This document shows, one piece after another, positions 27,806-38,036 of a DNA stretch of 64,000 bases (the first letter of the stretch is position 1; every line of letters starts with the position of its first letter). This DNA is from Campylobacter sputorum (GTDB lineage: Bacteria > Campylobacterota > Campylobacteria > Campylobacterales > Campylobacteraceae), in the NCBI RefSeq assembly GCF_002220775.1, contig NZ_CP019685.1, positions 186,001 through 250,000 of the forward strand, in the 5' to 3' direction. The notes under the pieces are model-generated. The model was not told the origin of the DNA. It was given only the letters and a program-made list of their open reading frames with translations, and made no database searches. The translations under genes were made by a program, and so were the position numbers.

Positions 27806-28846
27806 ATGCAGATAAATGTAAAATTGCAAGATTCAAAACTAGATTACACAGTTTTTATAGATGAGTTAACTGAGCTTAAATTTGATACTAAAGTTTGCGT
27901 AATAACAAATCAAAAAGTAGCAGGACTTCATTTAAAGTCAATTTTAGACATTTTAGTCTGTAAAGAACTTAGTGTAATTTGTGTAAGCGATGGCGAAGAA
28001 TATAAAAATTTTGATACTATTAATCACATTTTAGAACAGATGTTTTTAGCAAAACTTGATAGAAATAGCATTGTTATAGCTCTTGGAGGTGGAGTTGTTA
28101 CCGATATGGCTGGATTTGCTGCTGGAATTTATGAAAGAGGCATTAAATTTATAAACATACCAACTACGCTTTTAGCCCAAGTCGATGCTAGTGTTGGCGG
28201 TAAGACCGGTATAAATAATAAATTTGGTAAAAATTTAATAGGCATTTTTAATCAACCTTTAGCTGTGTATTGCCAGAGTAAATTTCTTCAAACTTTACCA
28301 AAAAGAGAGCTTTATGCGGGACTAGCTGAAGCGATAAAAATGGCTATTATGTTTGATAGAGAGTTTTTTGAGTTTATTAAAAATGTTGATACATTAAAAA
28401 ATGAAAATTTAGTCAAAATAATCTCAAAATGTATAGAATTAAAAGCTAATGTTGTATCAAAAGATGAATTTGAAAATGGCATTAGATCTGTTTTAAACTA
28501 TGGTCATACATTTGGACATGTTATAGAAAATCAAACAAAATACAAAAAATATTTACACGGCGAAGCAGTTTCAATAGGTATGAATATGGCAAATGAACTA
28601 GCTTTAAAAATGGGTTTTGTCAGCAAGGAGTATATAGATGAGATTAGAGATGTTTTAGAAAAATTTTCACTGCCAACTACATACAAAGTTGATGATGAAA
28701 ATGAGTTTTATGAGGCATTTTTCTTAGATAAAAAAAGTAAAGACTCAAAAATAAAATTTGTTTTGCCTGATGAGGAAAATGGCTTTAGAATTTGCGATGA
28801 TATTCATAAAGTTATCGTTTGTGATGTTTTGAAAAAATTTCAATGA
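27806..28846 (+). CDS. aroB: 3-Dehydroquinate synthase
   Basis: NAD- and metal-dependent second enzyme of the shikimate pathway. NAD and substrate motifs include 'VIALGGGVVTDMAGFAAGIYERG' and 'IPTTLLAQVDASVGGKTGIN' (with the conserved Asp and Lys), and the metal ligand region 'VLNYGHTFGHVIENQT' with 'LHGEAVSIGM'. It is 346 residues long, and AAAGG precedes the ATG. It overlaps the MscS gene by 4 bases. The window also encodes chorismate synthase (aroC) far downstream. Confidence 0.95.
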   Translation: MQINVKLQDSKLDYTVFIDELTELKFDTKVCVITNQKVAGLHLKSILDILVCKELSVICVSDGEEYKNFDTINHILEQMFLAKLDRNSIVIALGGGVVTDMAGFAAGIYERGIKFINIPTTLLAQVDASVGGKTGINNKFGKNLIGIFNQPLAVYCQSKFLQTLPKRELYAGLAEAIKMAIMFDREFFEFIKNVDTLKNENLVKIISKCIELKANVVSKDEFENGIRSVLNYGHTFGHVIENQTKYKKYLHGEAVSIGMNMANELALKMGFVSKEYIDEIRDVLEKFSLPTTYKVDDENEFYEAFFLDKKSKDSKIKFVLPDEENGFRICDDIHKVIVCDVLKKFQ

Positions 28847-30435
28847 AAAAGATATTAATACTTTTTACGATTTTTTTTATAAGCTTAGTATACTCCGAAA
28901 CTAACACTACTTTTTATGATAAAAACACTTCTTTAGAGACTTTAAAAAATTTACAATCTAGTCTCAAAAGCATAGACAATAGCTTAAAAGATAATATTTG
29001 GTTTATTAGGTATTCAAACTTTAATGCATACCAAAAGATGAAAGATGAAGCAGAGCTTTTGGCATCTGAAATCAAAAATTCTAAAAATGAAAAAGTTGTA
29101 GCAGAACTTGAAAAAAATCTGGTTACACTAAACAAACAAATGGAGGTTTTTAAAGAATTTCAAAAGTCTCCATTTGTAAATATGACTCAGCCAATGCCGA
29201 TAGAAGATGGCATTAGTATAAAAAATCCATTTGACATAATATCTGGTTTTTCTGCTATAAAAAGACTTAATTCACAGTTTACAGAATATACAAATAAAAT
29301 GGCAAATCTTCAAATTTTGATTTCTAAATTTGAAGAAAAAAGAGATATTTTACTTCAGATTGAAAATATTGCTCCAAGCAAAGAAATCTCAAATTTGATA
29401 CAAAAAACAAATTATTATTTAAATGAGTTTAACTCAGCAAATGACATAATGTATACAACTTTAAATGTATATGAAAAACAGGTAAATGAAACAATACACT
29501 CTATAACAAAAGATATGAAAGAACAGGCTACAAACGCCTTTAGTATAGCGATTTTGATTTTTATAATAATTGCTGTATCTTTTTTATTTAAATACATTGC
29601 AAAAAAATATATAGATCAAAATGAGAGAGTTTATACTGCAAATAAGATTATAAATTTTATAAATGTTACTCTTATTGTCATCATTTTACTTTTTGCTTAT
29701 ATAGAAAATGTTACTTATCTTGTTACTGTTCTTGGTTTTGCCTCAGCTGGTCTTGCAATTGCCATGAAAGATATGTTTATGTCTTTGCTTGGATGGATAG
29801 TTGTGGTTTTTGGTGGAACTTATCATGTAGGAGATAGAATAAAAGTTAGAAGAGATGGCGAAAATATAGTTGGAGACATAATCGATATATCACTTCTTAG
29901 AATAACAATATATGAAGATATTACTCTTATTACTTATAAAGAAACAAGGCGTGCAGGAAGGATAATATTTGTCCCAAATAACTACATTTTCACAGATCTT
30001 ATAGCAAACTATACTCACTATGGAATGAAAACTGTTTGGGATGGCATAGATATAATGATAACTTTTGAATCAAATCATAAAAAAGCAATGTATATTATCA
30101 AAAATATAGCTAGAAAATACTCTAAGGGTTATACAGATATAGCAAAAAAAGAGATGAATAAATTAAGAAGCCAGTATAGTATAAAAAATCCAAATGTAGA
30201 GCCAAGGATTTTTAGTTTTTTTGAGCCTTATGGTATAAATATAAGCGTGTGGTATATGGCAAATGCTTACACAGTTCTTTCTCTTAGAAGTACCATAAGT
30301 TTTGAGATAATTGAAGCTATCAAGATGGAAAGCGATATAGAAATAACTTATCCAAAACAGACACTTTTTATGAATAAAACAAGCAAAAAAATGCCAGATA
30401 TCCCAAAACAAATTGGCGAGGAGTTGTTGTATTGA
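28843..30435 (+). CDS. MscS-family mechanosensitive channel with extended N-terminal domain
   Basis: A 530-residue inner-membrane channel. A signal peptide (to about residue 18) is followed by a long helical periplasmic region (about 20–225), then three to four transmembrane helices. The last is the pore helix 'VLGFASAGLAIAMKDMFMSL', with the alternating Ala/Gly pattern of TM3. The MscS beta domain follows ('GDRIKV...GDIIDISLLRITI'), then an alpha/beta C-terminus. It is larger than E. coli MscS and closer to the medium-size YbdG/YnaI class. It sits between aroB and mtaB with 4-base overlaps on both sides. Confidence 0.88.
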   Translation: MKKILILFTIFFISLVYSETNTTFYDKNTSLETLKNLQSSLKSIDNSLKDNIWFIRYSNFNAYQKMKDEAELLASEIKNSKNEKVVAELEKNLVTLNKQMEVFKEFQKSPFVNMTQPMPIEDGISIKNPFDIISGFSAIKRLNSQFTEYTNKMANLQILISKFEEKRDILLQIENIAPSKEISNLIQKTNYYLNEFNSANDIMYTTLNVYEKQVNETIHSITKDMKEQATNAFSIAILIFIIIAVSFLFKYIAKKYIDQNERVYTANKIINFINVTLIVIILLFAYIENVTYLVTVLGFASAGLAIAMKDMFMSLLGWIVVVFGGTYHVGDRIKVRRDGENIVGDIIDISLLRITIYEDITLITYKETRRAGRIIFVPNNYIFTDLIANYTHYGMKTVWDGIDIMITFESNHKKAMYIIKNIARKYSKGYTDIAKKEMNKLRSQYSIKNPNVEPRIFSFFEPYGINISVWYMANAYTVLSLRSTISFEIIEAIKMESDIEITYPKQTLFMNKTSKKMPDIPKQIGEELLY

Positions 30436-31670
30436 GAGTTTATATAAAGACTTTTGGATGCAGAACAAATATTTATGATAGCGAACTTATCAAGCAATAC
30501 GCTAGTGATGCTGCGATTGTTGAAAATGAAAAAGACGCTGATATAATCATAGTAAATTCTTGCACTGTGACAAATGGAGCTGATTTTGATTGTAGAAACT
30601 ATATCCATCATGCAAAAGCACTTGGTAAAAAAGTTATAATGACTGGCTGTGGTGCGATTAGTAGAGGAAAAGAGCTTTATGATAACGGCGATTTGTTTGG
30701 TGTTTTTGGAATGTCGCAAAAAAAAGATATAAACAAATTTATAAACTCAAAAGCCCCCTTTTATGATATTGGAAATTTACAAAATGTTGATGAAAATGCT
30801 TTAAATTCCTATAATGACAAAACAAAAGCTTTTATCAAGATTCAAGAAGGTTGTAACTTTAGATGTAGTTACTGCATAATACCAAGTGTTAGGGGCAAAT
30901 CAAGAAGTATGAATGAAGAGGGCATTATAAATGAAGTTTCATCTCTTGTAGACAATGGCTTTAGTGAGTTTGTATTAACTGGTACAAATATAGGAAGTTA
31001 TGGCAACGATACAAACTCAACTCTTGGCAAACTTCTTGGCAAACTTGGAAATATAAAAGGTCTAAAGCGTATAAGACTTGGAAGTTTAGAGCCAAGCCAA
31101 ATAGATGATAGCTTTAAAGAAATTTTAAATGAGAGTTGGTTAGGGCGGCATCTTCACATTGCCATTCAGCATACTAGTCAAAAAATGCTCAATATAATGA
31201 GAAGAAGAAATAAATTTAGTAGCGATTTAGAGCTTTTTACTTCGCTTAATGAGCTAGGATTTGCTCTTGGAACAGATTTTATAGTCGGGCATCCAGGAGA
31301 GAGCGAAGAAATTTGGGATGAAGCATTAGAAAATTTTAAAAAAATGCCTTTAACTCATCTTCATGCTTTTGTGTATTCAAAGCGTGAAAATACGCATTCT
31401 GCAACCTTAACTAATAATATAAATGGCATTGTTTCAAAAGAGCGTTTAAAACTTATTAAAAAAATAACTGAGAATAATTGTGTAGAATTTAGAAATAAAC
31501 ATAAAAAACCACTTGAGATATTGGTTGAAAGATTAAAAGGTGATTATTACGAAGGATATGATCAATATTATATAAAGTCTCGTATAAAATCTAATAAAAA
31601 TTTGGCTAAAAAATGGATAAAGGTTGATGAATATGATATCAAAAATGAAGCAAATTACTGCAAATTTTAA
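30432..31670 (+). CDS. mtaB: tRNA t6A37 methylthiotransferase MtaB (MiaB-like radical SAM)
   Basis: Radical-SAM enzyme that adds a methylthio group to t6A37, giving ms2t6A. The N-terminal UPF0004 domain carries the auxiliary-cluster cysteines in 'KTFGCRTNIYDSE', 'VNSCTVTNGAD' and 'MTGCGAIS'. The radical-SAM cluster is 'EGCNFRCSYCIIPSVRGKSR', with the CxxxCxxC triad. A short TRAM-like C-terminus follows. At 412 residues it is typical for MtaB. The t6A precursor pathway is represented here by the TsaB-like gene. The first codon is TTG, overlapping the mscS stop. Its last 38–47 bases overlap the FtsH-like gene. Confidence 0.9.
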   Translation: MRVYIKTFGCRTNIYDSELIKQYASDAAIVENEKDADIIIVNSCTVTNGADFDCRNYIHHAKALGKKVIMTGCGAISRGKELYDNGDLFGVFGMSQKKDINKFINSKAPFYDIGNLQNVDENALNSYNDKTKAFIKIQEGCNFRCSYCIIPSVRGKSRSMNEEGIINEVSSLVDNGFSEFVLTGTNIGSYGNDTNSTLGKLLGKLGNIKGLKRIRLGSLEPSQIDDSFKEILNESWLGRHLHIAIQHTSQKMLNIMRRRNKFSSDLELFTSLNELGFALGTDFIVGHPGESEEIWDEALENFKKMPLTHLHAFVYSKRENTHSATLTNNINGIVSKERLKLIKKITENNCVEFRNKHKKPLEILVERLKGDYYEGYDQYYIKSRIKSNKNLAKKWIKVDEYDIKNEANYCKF

Positions 31671-33312
31671 ATTTACTAAAATTAAAATAGTTATCATTTT
31701 AGCGTTTATTTTAGCTATACTTTTCGGTATTGTTGTTTTTAAAAATTCACCAAAAACTATAAGTTTAAATGCGTTTGATGCTTTGGTTGAACAAAATGTT
31801 GTATCAAAGGCGTATATAAAAGATGATTTTTTGATAGTCATTGTAAACAACCAAGCTTACCAAGTTTTATCTAATGGGGTAGATTTTAATAAAACTCTAC
31901 GCAAAATTCCTATAGATCAGGTAAAAAGCAGTGAATTTTTGGATATATCTTTAGGTATTGTTATATTTTTTATGCTTTGTATAACAATATTTTTTATTGT
32001 TAGAAAGTATAAGCAAAAAACTTCCCAAACTGAAGTTCTTCAAAAAAATGAAGATATAGAAAATATCATAAACTCATCTTTAACGCCTGTTATTTCAAAT
32101 GTTAAATTTGATGATGTTGCAGGTATTGATGAGATAAAAAATGAGTTAAGTGAAATTGTTGATTTTTTGAAAAATCCATCTAAATATAGACATTTTGGTA
32201 TAAATTTACCAAAGGGTGTTTTGATGGTTGGACCTCCTGGAGTTGGAAAAACACTTATTGCAAAAGCTGTTGCTGGTGAAGCAAATGTGCCATTTTTTTA
32301 TCAAAGTGGTTCAAGTTTTGTTCAAATTTATGTAGGAATGGGTGCAAAAAGAGTTAGAGAACTTTTTGCTAAAGCTAAATCTTACGCACCTTCTATAATA
32401 TTTATCGATGAGATTGATGCAGTTGGTAAAGCAAGAGGTGGCGGCAGAAATGATGAAAGAGAAGCTACGCTAAATCAGCTTTTAACTGAAATGGATGGAT
32501 TTGAAGATAGCTCTGGAGTTATTGTGATAGCTGCAACAAACAAAATAGAGATGATGGATGATGCTTTGCTTAGATCTGGTAGATTTGATAGGCGTATTTT
32601 TATACCAATGCCAGATATACAAAGTAGGGCGGCTATTTTAAAAACATATCTAAAAAATAAACAAAGTGAAGTTGATATAATGAGTATTGCAAAATCAACC
32701 GTAGGGTTTAGCGGTGCGGGTATCGCAACACTTGTAAATGAGGCTGCAATACATGCTATTAGAATGGGTGGAGGGCTAATAACAAATGATGATTTTGAAG
32801 CTGTTCAAAAAAGTGTTTTATATGGAAAAAGAAAAACAATAACCTATAGTGATGAAGAAAAAGAAATTTTATCTATTTATCAGGCTGCTAAGGCAATCTG
32901 TGCTTTTTGGCTTGATTTTAAATTTGAAAAATTTTCTATGTTAGAAGATAAATTTATAAATGTAGAACACTCAATTGAGTCTAAAAAACATCTACTTGCT
33001 AAAATCAAGGTTTATTTAGCTGGTATGGCAGCACTTAAAATTTATAGAAATGATTTGTATTCAAATTCTAAAAATGATCTTGAAGAGGCAAAACAAATAG
33101 CTCATAAAATAGCTTATGAATATGGTATGTCCCAAAGCATTTTCCCAAATCAAGTAGAAGTTGAAAATATCATAAATGAAGCCTTTAATGAAATAAGTGA
33201 GTATTTAATAGGTGTAAAAGAGCAGCTTTTATCGGTAGGAGCTTATATTTATAAAAATGAAAGTATAGAATATGCTGCGTTAAAAGAGATTTTAGGACAA
33301 ACTTACAAATAA
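31633..33312 (+). CDS. FtsH-like membrane AAA ATPase lacking the zinc-protease motif
   Basis: A 559-residue protein on the FtsH plan: a transmembrane helix (about residues 18–37), a small periplasmic domain, a second helix (about 105–124) and an AAA module. Walker A is GPPGVGKT near residue 200, Walker B is [11 protein letters not shown], the pore loop is [10 protein letters not shown], and the second region of homology is '[14 protein letters not shown]'. The M41 domain follows, but where FtsH has HEAGH this protein reads IYQAAK, so both zinc histidines and the catalytic Glu are gone. The later NDLEEA segment is kept. ATG 31633 is preferred because AAAGG lies 9 bases before it; TTG 31624 and ATG 31627 are possible. 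Confidence 0.85.
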   Translation: MISKMKQITANFKFTKIKIVIILAFILAILFGIVVFKNSPKTISLNAFDALVEQNVVSKAYIKDDFLIVIVNNQAYQVLSNGVDFNKTLRKIPIDQVKSSEFLDISLGIVIFFMLCITIFFIVRKYKQKTSQTEVLQKNEDIENIINSSLTPVISNVKFDDVAGIDEIKNELSEIVDFLKNPSKYRHFGINLPKGVLMVGPPGVGKTLIAKAVAGEANVPFFYQSGSSFVQIYVGMGAKRVRELFAKAKSYAPSIIFIDEIDAVGKARGGGRNDEREATLNQLLTEMDGFEDSSGVIVIAATNKIEMMDDALLRSGRFDRRIFIPMPDIQSRAAILKTYLKNKQSEVDIMSIAKSTVGFSGAGIATLVNEAAIHAIRMGGGLITNDDFEAVQKSVLYGKRKTITYSDEEKEILSIYQAAKAICAFWLDFKFEKFSMLEDKFINVEHSIESKKHLLAKIKVYLAGMAALKIYRNDLYSNSKNDLEEAKQIAHKIAYEYGMSQSIFPNQVEVENIINEAFNEISEYLIGVKEQLLSVGAYIYKNESIEYAALKEILGQTYK

Positions 33313-33327
33313 AATAAAAGGAAAAGT

Positions 33328-33858
33328 ATGATAAAAATAGGCATTTTAACTATGAGCGATAGAGCAAGTGAGGGCATTTATGAGGATTTATCTGGAAAGG
33401 CTATAAAAGAGCTTTTAGAGGAGTGGATAGTTAGCCAAATGAAATTTGATTATAGAGTTATATCAGATGATTTTGAGCTTATAAAACAAAATTTAATATC
33501 ATTAAGTGATGAATTTAAAGCAGATTTGATAATCACAACTGGCGGAACAGGACCAGCAAAAAGAGATGTAACTCCTGAAGCAACTGAAGCGGTTTGTGAA
33601 AAAATGATGCCAGGATTTGGCGAATTAATGAGAATGGAAAGTTTAAAATATGTCCCAACTGCAATTTTGTCGCGTCAAACAGCTGGCATAAGAGGAAATA
33701 GCTTTATTATAAATTTACCTGGCAATCCAAAATCTATAAAAGAGTGTCTAGAGCCAGTATTTCCAGCCATTCCTTACTGCATTGATTTGATAGGCGGCTC
33801 ATATATACAAACCGATGAAAATAAAATGAAAGTTTTTAGACCTAAAAAGAAGAAATAA
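33328..33858 (+). CDS. mogA: Molybdopterin adenylyltransferase MogA
   Basis: Adenylylates molybdopterin before metal insertion in molybdenum-cofactor synthesis. The 176-residue protein shows 'GILTMSDRASEGIYEDLSG' at the N-terminus, the 'TTGGTGPAKRDVTPEAT' loop and 'FIINLPGNPKSIKECLE', all MogA/MoaB signatures. The length and the DRAS motif favour MogA over MoaB. The ribosome site is AAAGGAAAA. It is the last gene before a strong terminator. Confidence 0.9.
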   Translation: MIKIGILTMSDRASEGIYEDLSGKAIKELLEEWIVSQMKFDYRVISDDFELIKQNLISLSDEFKADLIITTGGTGPAKRDVTPEATEAVCEKMMPGFGELMRMESLKYVPTAILSRQTAGIRGNSFIINLPGNPKSIKECLEPVFPAIPYCIDLIGGSYIQTDENKMKVFRPKKKK

Positions 33859-33863
33859 ATTTA

Positions 33864-33899
33864 AATTTTGTGCTAAATATATAGTTTTAGCACAAAATT
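33864..33899. terminator. Bidirectional terminator between mogA and rarA
   Basis: Perfect 14-base arms (33864–33877 and 33886–33899) with an 8-base loop. A TTTTAG/TTTTTATTTG stretch follows on the plus strand. It lies 5 bases after the mogA stop and about 55 bases beyond the convergent rarA stop. Confidence 0.8.
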
Positions 33900-33955
33900 C
33901 ATTTTAGTTTTTATTTGTGAAATTTAAAAAATAGCTCTATTATTTATTTTAAATA

Positions 33956-35137
33956 TTATGAATTTTGTTTCATTTTTTTAATCCATTCATCTAGTGTTTT
34001 TTCAAAGCCTATCCCACTAGAAGTATAAAATTTAACTATTTTTTCTGTGTATTTTTGTTCTACCCAACCACCGAAATCATGTGGATATAGATAGTTTTTT
34101 ATATTTGGATTTGTATTGATAAGGTATTTTGGAATTTTCATGGCTTTATTGTTTTTAACATAATCCAATGCTTTATTTATCGCTGTGTAACTTGAGTTTG
34201 ATTTTGGCGAACTTGCTAGATACACCACACATTGTGCTAGTGGAATTCTAGCTTCTGGAAAACCTATATTTTTTACTATATTTAGAGTTGATGAAGCTAT
34301 ATTTAGTGCATTTGGATTTGCATTTCCTATATCTTCACTTGCAAGTATTGCTAAGCGTCTAGCGATAAAATCGGCACTCTCGCCACTATTTATAAGTCTT
34401 GCTAAGTAGTAAAGTGATGCATCTACATCGCTTCCTCTAATGCTTTTTATGAAAGCACTTGCTAATTCGTAGTGCGTATCATCGCTACTAACTCCTTCAT
34501 TTATCGCATTTGCTCTTAATGTTTTTAGTGTGTGTAGCTCTATGTCGTTTGAAATTTCAAGCCCAAACTCAAGTAAATTTAGCATAGACCTTGCATCTCC
34601 GCCACTACTTTTTATAAGATAGTCTTTTGCTTCTTTGTTTATATTAAATTTTACTTTTTCTTTTATTCTTTGTAGTAATTTTTCTAAATTTAAGCTTGTT
34701 AATGTTTTAAACTCAAATAACATGGAGCGACTGCGAATGCCAGAACTTAGTGTAAAAAAAGGATTTTCTGTGCTTGCTCCAATGATTAAGGCAAGATAGC
34801 TTTCCATTGGTATTAACAGGGCTTCTTGTTGTGTGCGACTTAAGCGATGAATTTCATCTATGAAAAAAAGTGGCTTAGTAAGCGAGTTTTGATGATTTTT
34901 TAAAATAGTTCTAAATGTTTCTATTTTTAAATTTCCACCATCAAATTCATAAAATTCATAATGCATCTCATTTGCTATAACTCTTGCAAAACTGGTTTTT
35001 CCGCAACCCGCAACGCCATAAAATATAGAGTGGGGTATTTTTTCATTGTTTAAAAATTTTTTAAAAATTTCTACAATCTTTTCTTGTCCGCAAATTTCAT
35101 CAAGTGTTTTTGGGCGAAATTCAAGTGCAAATGCCAT
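33956..35137 (-). CDS. rarA: Replication-associated recombination protein A (RarA/MgsA AAA ATPase)
   Basis: Clamp-loader-like AAA ATPase acting at stalled replication forks. It begins 'ALEFRPKTLDEICGQEKIV', then Walker A YGVAGCGKTSFA near residue 41, Walker B PLFFIDEIHRLSRTQQEAL, and a sensor-1 type 'LALIIGASTENPFF'. The C-terminal tetramerisation region contains 'SIRGSDVDASLYYLARL' and 'YLYPHDFGGWVEQKY', both diagnostic of RarA. It is 393 residues long. It starts on the last base of ung's stop, in a minus-strand unit nhaA–ung–rarA. Confidence 0.93.
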   Translation of the reverse strand: MAFALEFRPKTLDEICGQEKIVEIFKKFLNNEKIPHSIFYGVAGCGKTSFARVIANEMHYEFYEFDGGNLKIETFRTILKNHQNSLTKPLFFIDEIHRLSRTQQEALLIPMESYLALIIGASTENPFFTLSSGIRSRSMLFEFKTLTSLNLEKLLQRIKEKVKFNINKEAKDYLIKSSGGDARSMLNLLEFGLEISNDIELHTLKTLRANAINEGVSSDDTHYELASAFIKSIRGSDVDASLYYLARLINSGESADFIARRLAILASEDIGNANPNALNIASSTLNIVKNIGFPEARIPLAQCVVYLASSPKSNSSYTAINKALDYVKNNKAMKIPKYLINTNPNIKNYLYPHDFGGWVEQKYTEKIVKFYTSSGIGFEKTLDEWIKKMKQNS

Positions 35138-35835
35138 TAATGTATGTCTTTGTAGTTATTTAAATCCCAGTCAATTGCTTTTTTTGAGTGACTTAAAAGG
35201 TAACTATTTGCTTTTGAAAAATGCTTACAACCAAAAAATTTCCCACCAGCCAAAGGGCTTGGATGAGCCGCTGTTAAGATAAGATGTTCGTTTTCATTTA
35301 TGAGAGATGATTTTGCTTTTGCAAAATTTCCCCACAGCATAAAAACAACATTTTTCTTTTTAGCACTTATTTGCTTTATCACAGCATCGCTAAATCGTTG
35401 CCAACCAAAAGAACTATGTGAGTTTGCCATGTTTGCTTGAACGCTTAAAGTTGTATTTAATAATAAAACACCTTGCTTTGCCCAGTATGTTAAATCGCCA
35501 CTATTTGGTTCTTTTATGTTCAAGTCGCTGTAAATTTCTTTATATATGTTTTGTAAAGATGGTGGAATCTTTATGCCATTTGGTACAGAAAAACTTAGCC
35601 CCATAGCTTGATTTTTTCCATGATAAGGATCTTGCCCTAGTATTACAACCAAAACATCATCAAATGGGGTTAAGTTAAAAGCATTAAACATAAGTGAGCC
35701 TGGCGGGTATACTTCACCACGCTTTTTAGCATCGATTAGCTTTAGTTTTAATTGCTCAAAATACGGAGATAAAAACTCATCTTTTAAGACATTTTTCCAA
35801 CTTTTTTCTATTTTTACGCTATTTATATCTATCAA
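35137..35835 (-). CDS. ung: Uracil-DNA glycosylase
   Basis: Family-1 UDG that removes uracil from DNA. The water-activating loop is [20 protein letters not shown] (catalytic Asp), the uracil pocket includes '[12 protein letters not shown]', and the leucine-intercalation loop is [19 protein letters not shown] with the catalytic His. The 232-residue length is normal. It overlaps the upstream nhaA end by 4 bases. Confidence 0.95.
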   Translation of the reverse strand: MIDINSVKIEKSWKNVLKDEFLSPYFEQLKLKLIDAKKRGEVYPPGSLMFNAFNLTPFDDVLVVILGQDPYHGKNQAMGLSFSVPNGIKIPPSLQNIYKEIYSDLNIKEPNSGDLTYWAKQGVLLLNTTLSVQANMANSHSSFGWQRFSDAVIKQISAKKKNVVFMLWGNFAKAKSSLINENEHLILTAAHPSPLAGGKFFGCKHFSKANSYLLSHSKKAIDWDLNNYKDIH

Positions 35836-37004
35836 TTATACATCTCTTTTGTGGCATTTGCTTTTATTATCAAGTAACCAGCAATAGCAGCTATAAACGA
35901 TGCTATTAATATGGCTAATTTATCTGCATAATTGTATATATCGCTATGTTCGTAGGCGATTGATGAGATAAAAAGACTCATACTTGCACCAATTGCTGTT
36001 AATACACAAAGTCCAAAAAACTGACCATAATTTGTATCTTTTGGTAAATTTGTAATTTTAAATTTTATAGCCGCATAGCTAAATACAAAAATTCCAAGAG
36101 GTTTTCCTACTAAAAGACCAATTATTATACCTATTGGAACAGGGTGTAAGAGTGATTTAAATGCTTCTAAATTTAGTGCAATTCCAGCATTTACAAATGC
36201 AAATATAGGCATGATAAAAAATGTAACCCAAGGATGCAATGTGTGTTCTATTTTATTTAAAAGCATAGTTTTATTTTTGGTTTGTAGCGGTATAAAAAAA
36301 GCTGTAATTACGCCAGCTACTGTAGAGTGAACACCTGATTCTAAGAAAAATAACCATAATAATAACCCAAGTATGATATAAGGAAGTGGCGAATTTGCTC
36401 TTTTAAAGTTAAAATACGCAAGAAAACAAGTTGTTATAGTTGCTAACACAAGTGCCAAAGTAGAAAGCTCTGAAGTGTAAAAAACCGCAATTATAACAAC
36501 AGCAATAACATCATCTATAATGGCAAGAAGTAGCAAAAAAGTCTTTAATGCTGGTGGAAATTTTGATTTTAAAAGTAGCAAAATACCTATAGCAAATGCT
36601 GTGTCGCTAACTATTGGTATCGCCCAGCCTTTTATGGCAAAACTATCGCCTAAATTTAGTAAAATAAATATCATAGCAGGAATTATAACGCCACCGATTC
36701 CGCCAATTACTGGAAGTGCAACTTTTGATGGAGTGCTAAGTTCTCCAACTAAAATTTCTCTTTTAACCTCAAGCCCAATGTAGAAGAAAAAAATCGCCAT
36801 CAATCCATCATTTACCCATAAAATTATAGGTTTTATTATCTTATAATCACCTATTACGATGCCAGATTTTAATCTTAAAAAATCACTATAAAAACTTGAT
36901 AAAATTGTATTTTGAAAAATTAGAGCTAAAATTGTAGCTATTATTATCAAAATGCCACCAGTTGCTTCGTTATTAATAATTTTTTTTATGATATTTAGGT
37001 TCAA
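35832..37004 (-). CDS. nhaA: Na+/H+ antiporter NhaA
   Basis: A 390-residue, 12-helix inner-membrane exchanger that expels Na+ for H+. The ion-binding double aspartate of TM5 is in '[14 protein letters not shown]'-type sequence (here [20 protein letters not shown]). Further family marks are '[20 protein letters not shown]' and '[13 protein letters not shown]'. It heads the minus-strand unit nhaA–ung–rarA. A second antiporter of a different family lies at 46.8–48.1 kb. Confidence 0.95.
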   Translation of the reverse strand: MNLNIIKKIINNEATGGILIIIATILALIFQNTILSSFYSDFLRLKSGIVIGDYKIIKPIILWVNDGLMAIFFFYIGLEVKREILVGELSTPSKVALPVIGGIGGVIIPAMIFILLNLGDSFAIKGWAIPIVSDTAFAIGILLLLKSKFPPALKTFLLLLAIIDDVIAVVIIAVFYTSELSTLALVLATITTCFLAYFNFKRANSPLPYIILGLLLWLFFLESGVHSTVAGVITAFFIPLQTKNKTMLLNKIEHTLHPWVTFFIMPIFAFVNAGIALNLEAFKSLLHPVPIGIIIGLLVGKPLGIFVFSYAAIKFKITNLPKDTNYGQFFGLCVLTAIGASMSLFISSIAYEHSDIYNYADKLAILIASFIAAIAGYLIIKANATKEMYN

Positions 37005-37099
37005 AATCTACCTTTATTTGCTTATTAAAATTATAAATTTATGATATCAAAAAAAACATTAATAAGCTGTTAATTACATAGATATTTTATAAATTTGGG

Positions 37100-37105
37100 T
37101 ATAAT
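37100..37105 (+). promoter_or_regulatory. -10 element of a likely leaderless EamA transcript
   Basis: TATAAT at 37100–37105 lies only 6 bases before the ATG at 37112, so transcription would start at or within the start codon. No Shine–Dalgarno site is present. The spacing and flanking bases (TATAATTTTTGGATG) closely match those at dnaG. Confidence 0.55.
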
Positions 37106-37111
37106 TTTTGG

Positions 37112-37996
37112 ATGCAAAATTTATATATTAGTGGCGTTTTTTACGCTTTTTTTGGCGGAATATTTTGGGGATTTTCTGGGGCTTGTGGTCAGTATCTTTT
37201 TATGTATAAAAATGTAGATCCAGTTTGGCTAACAGGAGTAAGACTGCTTGGTGCTGGAATTTGTCTTTTTGTTTTGATGATAATCAAGCAAAAAAGAGAT
37301 ATTTTTAAAATTTTTACAAACAAAAGCTCTTTATTTCAACTTATGATTTATTCGTTTTTTGGCTTGATGTTGTGTCAATATACATATTATGAGACCATAA
37401 AACATTCAAATGTAGCCATAGCTACCATACTTCAATACACCGCACCTGCAATGATAATGATTTTAGCGTGTTTATGGTATAAAAAACTTCCAAGTATAAA
37501 AGAATTTTTTGCACTAATTTGTGCTAGTATAGGGCTTTTTCTTATCGCAACACATGGAAATTTAGATAAATTAATAATAGATATATATCCTTTTACAATA
37601 GGCATGATATCTGCACTTTGTGTTGTTATATATAGTATAAGTCCAATAAATATAAATAAAAAATATGGAACTTTGATAACGCTTTCTTGGGGATTACTCA
37701 TTAGTGGAATTATATTTTTTGTTGCAAGTAACTCATATAAAGTTTTGCAAATAACTGATATTTACAGCTTTTTGGGAGTTTGTGGGGTTATATTTTTTGG
37801 AACTATTTTAGCTTTTTCGTTTTATATGAGAGGAGTTGATATAATAGGTCCAACAAAAGCAAGTATGATAGCTTCTATTGAGCCAATTTCAGCTATGATT
37901 TTTTCGTATTTTTGGTTTGGTGTAAAGTTTGTTTTACTAGATTATATTGGCGTATTTTTGATACTTTTATGCACTATCTTGGTTTCAAAAAAATAA
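37112..37996 (+). CDS. EamA-family (DMT superfamily) membrane permease
   Basis: A 294-residue inner-membrane protein with ten predicted helices in two EamA repeats. The first repeat ends around 'YTAPAMIMILACLWYKKLPS' and the second around 'SIEPISAMIFSYFWFGVKF'; the paired 'P.....' motifs are typical of RhaT/YdcZ-type drug/metabolite transporters. These often export amino acids or purines, but the substrate cannot be read here. The start has no ribosome site but sits directly behind a TATAAT. It is divergent from nhaA and convergent with a decayed gene. Confidence 0.85.
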   Translation: MQNLYISGVFYAFFGGIFWGFSGACGQYLFMYKNVDPVWLTGVRLLGAGICLFVLMIIKQKRDIFKIFTNKSSLFQLMIYSFFGLMLCQYTYYETIKHSNVAIATILQYTAPAMIMILACLWYKKLPSIKEFFALICASIGLFLIATHGNLDKLIIDIYPFTIGMISALCVVIYSISPININKKYGTLITLSWGLLISGIIFFVASNSYKVLQITDIYSFLGVCGVIFFGTILAFSFYMRGVDIIGPTKASMIASIEPISAMIFSYFWFGVKFVLLDYIGVFLILLCTILVSKK

Positions 37997-38036
37997 ATTT
38001 ATCTAAACTTAAAGCCCAAATTTAAGGGTTTTTGAG

